A stretch of DNA of 8,147 nt from an uncultured Prevotella sp. (GCA_905210845.1 CAJLYG010000142.1:1-8147); one strand, 5' to 3'. Counted from the first letter of the stretch, positions 1 to 6,925 are shown. Notes: a model not told the origin generated them from the letters alone. Numbers and translations: made by a program.

Positions 1-202
1 CCACAACGGCTAAGAACAAGAACAAAGGGAGGACCTTGCCGCCAAAAGAAAGGACTCCATTGCTCCCCCTGACGCCTAAGTTGAACACCTGAGCCTCCAC
101 ACCCATGCCTTGGGGCTCTATGCCCAGGACGGGAAAGAAAAGGCAGGTGCAGATGGCCACGAAGGCAAGGAAGAGAAACAGCGTCTGCTTGCGCTGTATC
201 AT
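1..202 (-). CDS. DUF4293 family membrane protein, N-terminal part
   Basis: Only the first 67 residues lie in the window; the gene runs off the left edge. It opens MIQRKQTLFLFLAF, the characteristic start of the Bacteroidetes DUF4293 integral membrane proteins, which have about four membrane segments and no known function. Visible parts are a first hydrophobic segment (about residues 7-26), a polar loop with several glycines (about 27-55), and the start of a second hydrophobic segment (about 57-67). The ATG (202-200) overlaps the TGA of the upstream omega-subunit gene as ATGA, so translation is probably coupled and the gene is the last visible member of the bamD operon. The family call rests on the N-terminus and the gene order; the role is unknown. 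Confidence 0.8.
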   Translation of the reverse strand, partial: MIQRKQTLFLFLAFVAICTCLFFPVLGIEPQGMGVEAQVFNLGVRGSNGVLSFGGKVLPLFLFLAVV

Positions 203-537
203 GATGCCTGTTCTTGATTATCCTTAGACGGGTCGCGCCAATAAATATTCCCTTCGATGAACTCCTGTGTAGCCAACAACGTAGGCTTCGGCAGTTTCTC
301 GTAGTAACGGGAGATCTCGATCTGCTCGCGGTTCTCGAAGACTTCCTCCAAGGAGTCATTATAAGAAGCAAACTCCTGCAACTTCCGGTTCAGGTCTTGC
401 TTGATCTCTACAGAGATCTGGTTGGCACGCTTTGCAATAATGGCGACACTCTCGTAGATATTACCGGTCTCGTCACATAAGTCCATGATATTGCGAGTAA
501 CGGTGTTTACGGGTGCCTTTGACTTTTTGTAATCCAT
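199..537 (-). CDS. rpoZ: RNA polymerase omega-like subunit (Rpb6 family)
   Basis: This 112-residue protein matches the Bacteroidetes omega subunit (RpoZ/Rpb6 family), a small core RNA polymerase subunit that wraps the beta' C-terminus and helps assembly. It begins MDYKKSKAPVNTVTR, and the diagnostic conserved helix is at residues 26-42 (NIYESVAIIAKRANQIS), equivalent to the NIYEAV-KRARQI region of omega. A lysine/glutamate-rich helix follows, then a conserved tail with REQIEISRYYEKLPKPT at 70-86. Length is typical for this phylum, longer than E. coli omega because of the tail. There is no Shine-Dalgarno sequence; the leader is A-rich, as is common in Bacteroidetes. It lies 74 bases after bamD and overlaps the next gene by four bases (ATGA). 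It is often annotated only as a hypothetical or DNA-binding protein. Confidence 0.88.
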   Translation of the reverse strand: MDYKKSKAPVNTVTRNIMDLCDETGNIYESVAIIAKRANQISVEIKQDLNRKLQEFASYNDSLEEVFENREQIEISRYYEKLPKPTLLATQEFIEGNIYWRDPSKDNQEQAS

Positions 538-611
538 AATCTGTTTTTAATTATATAGCTATATATGATATTTTCTGCAACCTTTCAAGGGAAGTATCGC
601 CTCCCTCTCGA
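538..611. other. bamD–rpoZ spacer with AT palindrome
   Basis: A 74-base spacer inside the minus-strand operon. Its rpoZ-proximal half is very AT-rich and contains a perfect 14-bp palindrome, TATATAGCTATATA, at 552-565. I found no TAnnTTTG promoter element on the minus strand here and no U-tailed terminator hairpin. rpoZ is therefore most simply co-transcribed with bamD. The palindrome could be an operator or a weak RNA hairpin just upstream of the rpoZ start, or a by-product of AT-richness. Confidence 0.4.
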
Positions 612-1469
612 TCAATGAAGTGAGGAAACTGCGCCCGACGTGGCATTCTCCTTGGTATATTCCTTGCATTTGGCGATATACCGCTGTGCCGTAGCCTTTT
701 CCTTGGAATCCGGGTATTCATTGATGAATCCGTAACATTCATCCTCCGCATCCTGGTAACGCTCGAGCTTCTTCTCTTCCACGCTCTGCTGAGCCAGTTC
801 GAACTTACTCTTCATGATCAGGATAGCGAAATTCTCGCGCAGGTTACTGTACGGATAATCTTTCAGCGCATTCTGGGATGTGATGATACAAGCCTCATAG
901 TTGTTTCCGCCATCACCACAATTGCCGAAGTAAGACCCTAAGTTGTAGTACAACTGCGCAGAAAGCAGCTCTTTCTTGACCAACTTATCCTGCAAGGCAA
1001 ACAGCCGGTTCTGGGCCGTGTTCCGCAATTTGGAATCCGGGTACATGTCCAGGAACTCCTGGAAAGCAGAGATGGCTGCCACGGTCTGGCTTTGGTCCAG
1101 ACGAGGCTCCGGCGTGCTCATATAAAGACTCTGCCCCACATAGAACTCCGATTCCTCGGCATAGATTCCCTTGGGATAGCTGGAATAATATTTCTTGAAT
1201 GTTTCCGATGCGCCTTCATAGTCACGACTGCAATACTCAGCCATTGCCAACATATACAGGCATTCCTGTGCATTCTCCGTACCCTTCAGGGGAGTCACCA
1301 AATCCTGCAGGAGCGTAATGGAACGCTCATACTTCCCATTGGCGAAACACTCTTTCGCATATTCGTACTTATACAGCAAATTGTCGGTTTTGTATACCTG
1401 ATTGAACTCCCGGGCACAACTGCTGAACAGAAGCACAACGGATATAGAGAATAATATCGTCTTCTTCAT
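612..1469 (-). CDS. bamD: Outer-membrane assembly lipoprotein BamD
   Basis: A 285-residue lipoprotein of the BAM complex, which inserts beta-barrel proteins such as porins into the outer membrane. I start it at the ATG at 1469-1467 rather than an in-frame ATG 21 bases upstream, because it then begins with a normal lipoprotein signal peptide: MKK, a hydrophobic core, and FSSC with the lipidated cysteine at residue 18. Helical tetratricopeptide-type repeats fill about residues 33-270, with typical BamD phrases such as YKYEYAKECFANGKYERSI (33-51), YEGASETFKKYYSSYP (84-99), STPEPRLDQSQTVAAI (118-133) and AISAFQEFLDMYPDS (132-146). Length is normal for the phylum. It is the first gene of a bamD–rpoZ–DUF4293 operon and has its own promoter at 1488-1518. 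Confidence 0.93.
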   Translation of the reverse strand: MKKTILFSISVVLLFSSCAREFNQVYKTDNLLYKYEYAKECFANGKYERSITLLQDLVTPLKGTENAQECLYMLAMAEYCSRDYEGASETFKKYYSSYPKGIYAEESEFYVGQSLYMSTPEPRLDQSQTVAAISAFQEFLDMYPDSKLRNTAQNRLFALQDKLVKKELLSAQLYYNLGSYFGNCGDGGNNYEACIITSQNALKDYPYSNLRENFAILIMKSKFELAQQSVEEKKLERYQDAEDECYGFINEYPDSKEKATAQRYIAKCKEYTKENATSGAVSSLH

Positions 1470-1487
1470 ATTTCCTAATTTGACATG

Positions 1488-1518
1488 CAAAATTACACAT
1501 TATTCCGTGATCTCCAAA
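1488..1518 (-). promoter_or_regulatory. Bacteroidetes-type promoter of bamD operon
   Basis: Read on the minus strand, TTTG (1518-1515) is followed after exactly 19 bases by TAATTTTG (1495-1488), matching the Bacteroidetes primary-sigma consensus TTTG / TAnnTTTG at normal spacing. Transcription would begin a few bases after the -7 element, giving a leader of about 10-15 nucleotides before the bamD ATG at 1469. Confidence 0.72.
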
Positions 1519-1580
1519 GCAATCATCTTTATTTTTAGCAAAAAATTGCGAATGCTGATAGATATTAGAATGTTTTTTGT

Positions 1581-1588
1581 TAATTTTG
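1581..1588 (+). promoter_or_regulatory. Candidate -7 element of uvrB
   Basis: TAATTTTG matches the Bacteroidetes -7 consensus TAnnTTTG on the plus strand. There is no good TTTG about 19-21 bases upstream, so the -33 element is weak or absent. Only seven bases separate it from the uvrB ATG at 1596, so a start at the usual distance would give an mRNA with almost no leader. A 10-bp perfect palindrome, CATACGTATG (1589-1598), overlaps the likely start site and the start codon. Confidence 0.5.
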
Positions 1589-1595
1589 CATACGT

Positions 1596-3623
1596 ATGGA
1601 TTTTAAGCTCACATCAAAATATTCACCAACAGGTGACCAGCCCGAGGCAATACGAGAGCTCACGGAAGGTGTGCTCAGGGGCGACAAGGCTCAGGTCCTC
1701 TTAGGGGTTACGGGATCAGGAAAGACCTTTACGGTTGCCAACGTTATTGCCAACGTCAACCGCCCTACGCTTGTACTGAGTCACAACAAGACGCTCGCTG
1801 CCCAGTTGTACGAGGAGATGAAAGGCTTCTTCCCGGAAAATGCAGTGGAGTATTACGTGTCGTATTATGACTATTATCAGCCTGAGGCCTACCTTCCTTC
1901 CACGGATACCTATATAGAGAAAGACCTTGCCATCAACCAAGATATCGACAGGCTCCGCTTGGAAGCTGTCTCTGCCCTTCTCTCCGGACGCAAGGACGTG
2001 ATCGTCGTTTCATCCGTTTCCTGCATCTATGGCATGGGCGGACCTGTTGCCATGCAGGAAAGTATTATCTCCCTCAAGCGAGGTCAGAAGTTAGACCGCA
2101 ACATGTTCCTCCGCCGACTCGTCGACGCGCTTTACGTCAGGAATGATGTCGAACTGCAACGGGGCAACTTCCGGGTGAAGGGAGAGACCGTGGATGTGGC
2201 GATGGCATACAGTGACAACATCCTGCGCGTCACCTGGTGGGATGACGAGATCGACTCTATCGAGGAAGTGGACAGCGTCACCTACCACCGGCTCGCGTCC
2301 TTTGAGGAATACCAGATCTATCCTGCCAACCTCTTCGTCACGACCAAGGACCAACAAGAGATCGCCATTCGGAAAATTCAGGACGATTTAGTGAAACAAG
2401 TCGACTTCTTCAATAGCATTGGCGACCCGATCAAGGCGGAGCGCATCAAGGAGAGGGTGGAATATGACATGGAGATGATCAAGGAACTCGGGACCTGCTC
2501 TGGGATCGAGAACTACTCCAGGTATTTTGATGGCAGGGAACCCGGGGAGCGCCCTTACTGCCTGCTCGACTTCTTCCCCAAAGACTACCTGATGGTGATC
2601 GACGAGAGCCACGTGAGCGTCCCCCAGCTAAACGCGATGTGGGGAGGTGACCGCGCGCGCAAGCAAAACTTGGTAGAGTACGGTTTCCGACTGCCTGCCG
2701 CCTTTGACAACCGTCCTTTGAGATTCGAGGAGTTCGAGGAGCTGACCAACCAGGTCATCTATGTCTCCGCGACACCCGCCGACTATGAAAAGCAACAAGC
2801 AGAAGGAGTCGTGGTAGAGCAACTGATCCGACCCACAGGACTGCTCGACCCGGAAATAGAAGTACGGCCCAGCGAGAACCAGATCGACGACCTGATGGAC
2901 GAGATCCTCACCCGCTGTCACCGACAGGAACGCGTCTTGGTGACCACGCTGACCAAGCGAATGGCAGAAGAGCTGACTGAATACCTGCTGAACCATGGTG
3001 TCAAGGCCAACTATATCCACAGTGACGTAGCGACACTCGACCGAGTGAAGATCATGAATGACTTACGTGCAGGCGTTTACGATGTCTTGGTGGGAGTAAA
3101 CCTTTTGCGCGAAGGACTCGACTTGCCAGAGGTATCCTTGGTAGCCATCTTAGATGCAGACAAGGAAGGATTCCTTCGGAGCGAACGGTCGTTGACGCAG
3201 ACCGCCGGGCGAGCGGCAAGGAACGTCAACGGGAAGGTGATCATGTATGCGGACACGATCACTGACAGCATGCAAAAGACCATCGACACCACGGCCCGAC
3301 ACCGGATAAAGCAGATGCAATACAACGAAGCTCATCATATCACCCCCACGCAGATCGTCAAGGACATCAAGGGATCACTGCCTGTATCCAGTGCAGAAGG
3401 AGAGTCGCAGACACAAAGGAAAGTGGCTTACCTCGAGCCCGACAATGCCGCCTTTGCCGCCGACCCCATCATTATGAAGATGAGCAAGGAGCAACTCCAG
3501 AAGAGTATTGACGACACCACGCAACTGATGAAAGCTGCTGCCAAAAACCTTGACTTTATCCAAGCCGCACAATACAGGGATGAAATCAACAGGTTACAGA
3601 AGGAATTGGAAGCAAAGGAATAA
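1596..3623 (+). CDS. uvrB: Excinuclease ABC subunit B
   Basis: Full-length UvrB (675 residues), the DNA-unwinding, damage-verifying subunit that is loaded by UvrA and recruits UvrC in nucleotide excision repair. Visible landmarks in order are the conserved N-terminus with PTGDQPEAI (11-19); Walker A GVTGSGKT (37-44); the aromatic beta-hairpin that probes the damaged strand, YYDYYQPEAYLP (90-101); motif II DESH (336-339); YVSATP (389-394); helicase motifs in the second RecA-like domain, LVGVNLLREGLDLPE (498-512) and QTAGRAARN (535-543); and a C-terminal UVR motif (about 633-668) that binds UvrA or UvrC. All key residues are intact. The start fits family alignments. The gene is divergent from bamD and is followed, without an obvious terminator, by an independently promoted envelope operon. 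Confidence 0.98.
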   Translation: MDFKLTSKYSPTGDQPEAIRELTEGVLRGDKAQVLLGVTGSGKTFTVANVIANVNRPTLVLSHNKTLAAQLYEEMKGFFPENAVEYYVSYYDYYQPEAYLPSTDTYIEKDLAINQDIDRLRLEAVSALLSGRKDVIVVSSVSCIYGMGGPVAMQESIISLKRGQKLDRNMFLRRLVDALYVRNDVELQRGNFRVKGETVDVAMAYSDNILRVTWWDDEIDSIEEVDSVTYHRLASFEEYQIYPANLFVTTKDQQEIAIRKIQDDLVKQVDFFNSIGDPIKAERIKERVEYDMEMIKELGTCSGIENYSRYFDGREPGERPYCLLDFFPKDYLMVIDESHVSVPQLNAMWGGDRARKQNLVEYGFRLPAAFDNRPLRFEEFEELTNQVIYVSATPADYEKQQAEGVVVEQLIRPTGLLDPEIEVRPSENQIDDLMDEILTRCHRQERVLVTTLTKRMAEELTEYLLNHGVKANYIHSDVATLDRVKIMNDLRAGVYDVLVGVNLLREGLDLPEVSLVAILDADKEGFLRSERSLTQTAGRAARNVNGKVIMYADTITDSMQKTIDTTARHRIKQMQYNEAHHITPTQIVKDIKGSLPVSSAEGESQTQRKVAYLEPDNAAFAADPIIMKMSKEQLQKSIDDTTQLMKAAAKNLDFIQAAQYRDEINRLQKELEAKE

Positions 3624-3658
3624 GGGAAAGCGCGAAAACGTTAAATATTGTCTAATCC

Positions 3659-3689
3659 TTTGAGAATAGGAGTTTATTTACTAACTTTG
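3659..3689 (+). promoter_or_regulatory. Bacteroidetes-type promoter of envelope operon
   Basis: TTTG (3659-3662), 19 bases, then TAACTTTG (3682-3689): an exact fit to the Bacteroidetes TTTG / TAnnTTTG promoter. Transcription would start around 3693-3698, leaving a leader of about 20 nucleotides before the ATG at 3717. The operon is therefore probably transcribed independently of uvrB. Confidence 0.78.
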
Positions 3690-3716
3690 TATCTCAGTAA
3701 CACATAAAAGTAGGAT

Positions 3717-4718
3717 ATGAAAAAGTTCATGATAGCCTTGTTTGCCTTCCTCCCGTTGTTGGCAATGGCACAATCCAAGATGACAGCTGAACAACAGCTG
3801 GAAGAGGCAAAGCGCGCCCAAGCCGCCGCGAAACAAGCGGTAAAAGAGGCAAAGGCGGCTGCCAAGAAAGCAGCGAAAGCCAAGAAGATACAGGAAAAGG
3901 CTGCCGCTGAAATGGCAAAGGCTGCCAAGATCAAGGCAGAGGCAGAGGCAAAGGCTCAGTCGACACAGGCAGGAGCTCAGCCCACTCAGACAGAGGCAAA
4001 GCCCACTCAGGTGGAAACGAAACCTGTACAAGGGGAAGTGAAACCCACACAAGTGGAAGCCCCCAAGAACGTAGAGTCCCAGGTCAAGGCAACGCAACCT
4101 GCGGTTGACACGCAGCAGGGAGGTTCCTCCTGGTATGTCCCAAAAGAAGAGCCCAAGCCGAGCAAGGCAGTGGCAAAAGTACCTGTGGTCGCAGGCTCGG
4201 CTGCCGATCCTGACGCAAAATACTTAGTCGGAGCTGTACCAGAGGAGAATGGCAAGATCGTCTTTGCCTTGGACGTGGATGCACCGGGGCAAAGCGCAGA
4301 GACCATCTACAACAAATTATACAACTGCATCAACGGTCTGACGAAAGGGGAAGATGAGCTCCCAGAGAGCGGTATCGCCCTGGTCAACCCCAAGGAGCAT
4401 ATCATTGCGGCACGGTTCAAAGAATGGTTAGTGTTCACCAACAACTTCCTGTCCCTTGACCGCTCGGAGTTCAATTTCACGTTGATCGCCAACTGCACGG
4501 ATGGACACGCCCATGTCACCATGGAAAGGATGAGCTACAGTTATGAGGAAGACCGACCCACCGGGTTCCATTCCACGGCCGAGGAAATCATCAGCGACAA
4601 GGCAGCCCTCAACAAGAAGGGAACAAAGGTCAACAAGGTGACAGGTAAGTTCCGCAGGAAGACCATCGACCGCAAGGATGCCATTTTCCAGGCACTCACG
4701 CAAGCACTTAACAATTAG
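3717..4718 (+). CDS. Secreted DUF4468 protein with TolA-like helix
   Basis: A 333-residue exported protein. Residues 1-19 form a signal peptide (MKKFMIALFAFLPLLAMA then Q). Residues 22-82 are almost entirely Ala, Lys, Glu and Gln with no proline, predicting a long charged helix or coiled coil like the TolA stalk. Residues 88-115 are four 7-residue repeats of the type KPTQVEx, followed by a disordered Pro/Gln/Lys linker to about 165. The C-terminal domain (about 168-332) resembles DUF4468, a Bacteroidetes domain described as having a TBP-like fold: YLVGAVPEENGKIVF (169-183), a central LDRSEFNFTLIANCTDG (247-263) and a C-terminal KFRRKTIDRKDAIFQAL (311-327). The function is unknown. It is first in an operon with a small membrane protein five bases downstream and a porin, so a periplasmic or envelope role is inferred. 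Confidence 0.82.
   Translation: MKKFMIALFAFLPLLAMAQSKMTAEQQLEEAKRAQAAAKQAVKEAKAAAKKAAKAKKIQEKAAAEMAKAAKIKAEAEAKAQSTQAGAQPTQTEAKPTQVETKPVQGEVKPTQVEAPKNVESQVKATQPAVDTQQGGSSWYVPKEEPKPSKAVAKVPVVAGSAADPDAKYLVGAVPEENGKIVFALDVDAPGQSAETIYNKLYNCINGLTKGEDELPESGIALVNPKEHIIAARFKEWLVFTNNFLSLDRSEFNFTLIANCTDGHAHVTMERMSYSYEEDRPTGFHSTAEEIISDKAALNKKGTKVNKVTGKFRRKTIDRKDAIFQALTQALNN
3978..4061 (+). repeat. Four degenerate 21-bp tandem repeats (heptapeptide)
   Basis: Within the DUF4468 gene, four consecutive 21-base units encode QPTQTEA, KPTQVET, KPVQGEV and KPTQVEA (residues 88-115). They form a proline-containing flexible linker between the Ala/Lys helix and the DUF4468 domain. Copy number could vary between strains by slippage, always in frame. 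Confidence 0.75.
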
Positions 4719-4723
4719 GAGCA

Positions 4724-4954
4724 ATGGAGAACAACGAAAGTAATGGAATGCCTCCATACCGTCGCAGACACGAGCGATTGGGGCATGACGAGAGATATTT
4801 GAACGTACGGCAGGTCCTGAACCTCATTTTCATGATAGGCGGTATTGTGGGTGTCATCTTATTCTTTACCGTAGGCAGGACTGTCGGCATCATAGTTATT
4901 TTAGCAGCCATGGTCTTCAAGATCATAGAATGCGTATTACGAATGATTCCTTGA
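4724..4954 (+). CDS. Small inner-membrane protein with two TM segments
   Basis: A 76-residue protein. Residues 1-29 are polar and positively charged (RRRHER at 13-18). Two hydrophobic segments follow at about 31-50 and 53-73, separated by the short turn GRT, so it is probably a helical hairpin in the cytoplasmic membrane with both ends in the cytoplasm. Gene evidence is strong despite the size: the ATG is five bases after the upstream stop, AGGAG (4717-4721) overlaps that stop codon and sits just before the ATG, and its own TGA overlaps the porin start as TGATG. I do not recognise a named family. It could be a conserved Bacteroidales hypothetical that travels with the porin; no function can be assigned. 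Confidence 0.75.
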   Translation: MENNESNGMPPYRRRHERLGHDERYLNVRQVLNLIFMIGGIVGVILFFTVGRTVGIIVILAAMVFKIIECVLRMIP

Positions 4955-6843
4955 TGAAGAAATTCTTCTTATTAATGGCAATCTTGTCTTTCATGGCAGG
5001 CTTTGCCAATGCACAGGTCGATAGGGATAACTACAACCAGATCGACACGGAAGGCAATATCCAACAACTGAACAAAAAGAACAAGACCGACTCCTTGGGC
5101 ACGGACAAGGAGATCCCGAAGGGAATCCATGTCTGGACCGTTGATCCTAAGTTCGGGGACAGGCAGGAGGCCCAGTTGGACACGATCTCACACATGTTTC
5201 CCAACACGATCTTCACGACGGGATTGCGGGGAGAGTATAATACGACAGGAAACGTGGGCGCACCACGGATCGCCCGTATCTTCGCCGACCGGCAGGAAGA
5301 CCAACAATTTGTCTTCACCCAGCAGTATGAATATTTCGTCAAGCCCGTAGAGCAGTTTCATTTCACCAATACCTTGTCTCCTTTCACCAACCTTACTTAT
5401 AACCAATGTGGTGACAGGACAGACGGGGAGGACCACCTGACTGCCAAGTTCGGTGTGAACGCAGGCAAGAAATTAGGAGTTGGGTTCCTCTTCGACTATA
5501 TCTATGGACGGGGCTATTACTCCAGCCAAAGCACTTCTCACTTCAACTACACCATGTACGGCTCGTATTTAGGTGACCGCTACCAGGCACATCTGCTGAT
5601 GTCAACCTATCATCAGAAACTGACAGAGAACGGCGGGATCAGCGATGACAACTATATCACGCATCCGGAAAGCTACAATGAGAGCTACCAGACATCCGAG
5701 ATCCCCACGGTCTTCTCACAGACATGGAATAGGTTTGACAGCCAGCATATCTTCTTCTCACAGCGTTATAACGTGGGTTTCAACAGGAAAGTGAAGATGA
5801 CCGAGGAGGAAATCAAGGCCAAGAAATTCGCCATGGAAGCCCAGAAAGACGAGCAAGCACGGCAAGAAAAGGAAAAAGCCGAGAAGGACGCGAAGAAGAA
5901 AGGCAAGCGGTTTGACGAGAAAGCCTATGACGAGAAGAGCAAGAAGACGACTTTCTCCGGTCGCCCGGACAACGCCAAGATCGCCGGGATGGAGCCTGTC
6001 CAAGAAAAAGACAAACAGCAAGAACGGATCGCCGTCAAGGGAAAAGCAGGCAGGGACAGTATCATGGCTGCGGAAAAAAAGGCCGCGGAAGACACAATGT
6101 GGCTGAAAAACGAATATGTTCCGGTGACCAGTTTCATCCATACGCTGAAGTTTGACAACGACCGCAGGATCTTCCAAGCATACGAGGTGCCCTCTGATTT
6201 CTATGTGAACACTTACAACGTAGGGAAGTTAGAGGGTGACTCCATCTTCGACAAGACGAGTGCCTACCGCATTCAGAACACCGTTGCCCTTTCCTTACTC
6301 GAAGGATTCAACAAATGGGCGAAGTCCGGATTGAAGGCTTTCATCACCAGCGACCTACGCCATTTCACCCTCCCCGACTCCCTGGGTGGTACCACATCCT
6401 ATAACGAGCACAACCTGAGTATCGGAGGAGAGTTAAGCAAAAGACAAGGGAAGTTGCTCCACTATAATGTCTTAGCGGAGACATGGCTGACAGGTGAGGA
6501 TGCAGGACAACTGAAGATTGACGGGAAGTTAGACATCAACTTCCCCTTGTTCGGGGATACGGTGACCCTGGCGGCTAACGCTTTCTTCCACCGCTTGAAC
6601 CCGACCTTCTATTATCGACATTACCACTCGAAGCATTTCTGGTGGGACCGTGACGACCTGGACAAGATCACGCATACGCGCATACAAGGGATCCTGAGCT
6701 ATCAGAAAACGAGGACCAAGCTGCGGGTAGCCGTCGAGAACATCGAGAACTATACCTATTTAGCGCAAAGCTATACGATCACGAACACGTATGCCCGGCA
6801 GAACGATGTCGTGGAAGTGAAGCAAAACGGTAGTGCCGCAGCC
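4954..6843 (+). pseudogene. Putative porin (Porin_10 type), 3' end lost
   Basis: This is the N-terminal part, about 628 residues, of a Bacteroidetes 'putative porin', a large outer-membrane beta-barrel. I start it at ATG 4954, which shares its A with the upstream TGA, because it gives a clean signal peptide (MKKFFLLMAILSFMAGFANA, 1-20); an in-frame ATG at 4930 does not. Family-like stretches include TDSLGTDKEIPKGIHVWTVD (45-64), HMFPNTIFTTGLRGEYNTTG (80-99), FHFTNTLSPFTNLTYN (135-150) and GEDHLTAKFGVN (158-169). A charged Lys/Glu helix-rich insert spans about 281-388, after which strands resume up to ENYTYLAQSYT (598-608). Homology ends near 6832-6843; the frame continues to a stop at 7009-7011, but those last ~57 residues are out-of-frame read-through of another locus. 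The missing barrel strands suggest no functional protein, unless the junction is an assembly error. Confidence 0.85.
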
Positions 6844-6923
6844 TTGTGGGGCGAACCCCACAAGGTCATAAGCAGCACCGTCAGAATCGGTATGATTTGT
6901 CGTCGTTTCATCGTCTCGACCAT
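6771..6923 (-). pseudogene. Exported-protein fragment: signal peptide only
   Basis: On the minus strand, directly after the stop of the fimbrillin-like gene, an ORF starts at ATG 6923 or, more probably, ATG 6911. From the latter it reads MKRRQIIPILTVLLMTLWGS then PHKAAA: a basic start, a hydrophobic core and a terminal AAA that suits signal peptidase I. Past about 6834 the reading enters the antisense of the porin and stops at 6773-6771. It is therefore the N-terminus of a second gene in the fimbrillin operon, cut at the junction near 6.84 kb. The mature part is missing, so the protein cannot be identified. Confidence 0.6.
6842..6865. repeat. Perfect 10-bp inverted repeat, tetraloop hairpin
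   Basis: CCTTGTGGGG (6842-6851), loop CGAA (6852-6855), CCCCACAAGG (6856-6865). In minus-strand RNA the loop is UUCG, a loop often found in very stable hairpins, although here closed by G-C rather than the optimal C-G. No T-run follows on either strand, so it is not a standard intrinsic terminator. It sits within the signal-peptide codons (L-W-G-S-P-H-K) of the truncated minus-strand gene and immediately next to the junction with the porin. Confidence 0.8.
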
Positions 6924-6925
6924 TT

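Noticed and set aside
551..751. Short Arg-rich ORF overlapping the end of bamD
   Set aside because: It is an alternative frame of bamD with no independent signals.
3624..3658. Intrinsic terminator after uvrB
   Set aside because: I see no GC-rich stem followed by a T-run in this stretch.
3978..4061. CRISPR-like or regulatory direct repeats
   Set aside because: The 21-base units are in-frame, degenerate, without unique spacers, and encode a heptapeptide linker.
3681..4097. Cys/Leu-rich minus-strand ORFs opposite the DUF4468 gene
   Set aside because: They are antisense shadows of the repetitive Ala/Lys/Gln codons, with no start signal, family resemblance or operon context.
4930..4953. Porin start at the upstream in-frame ATG 4930
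   Set aside because: It would add a polar eight-residue stretch before a perfect signal peptide, whereas ATG 4954 gives the standard TGATG coupling with the previous gene.
6842..6865. Bidirectional transcription terminator between convergent genes
   Set aside because: There is no U-run after the stem on either strand, and the hairpin lies inside the codons of a signal peptide.
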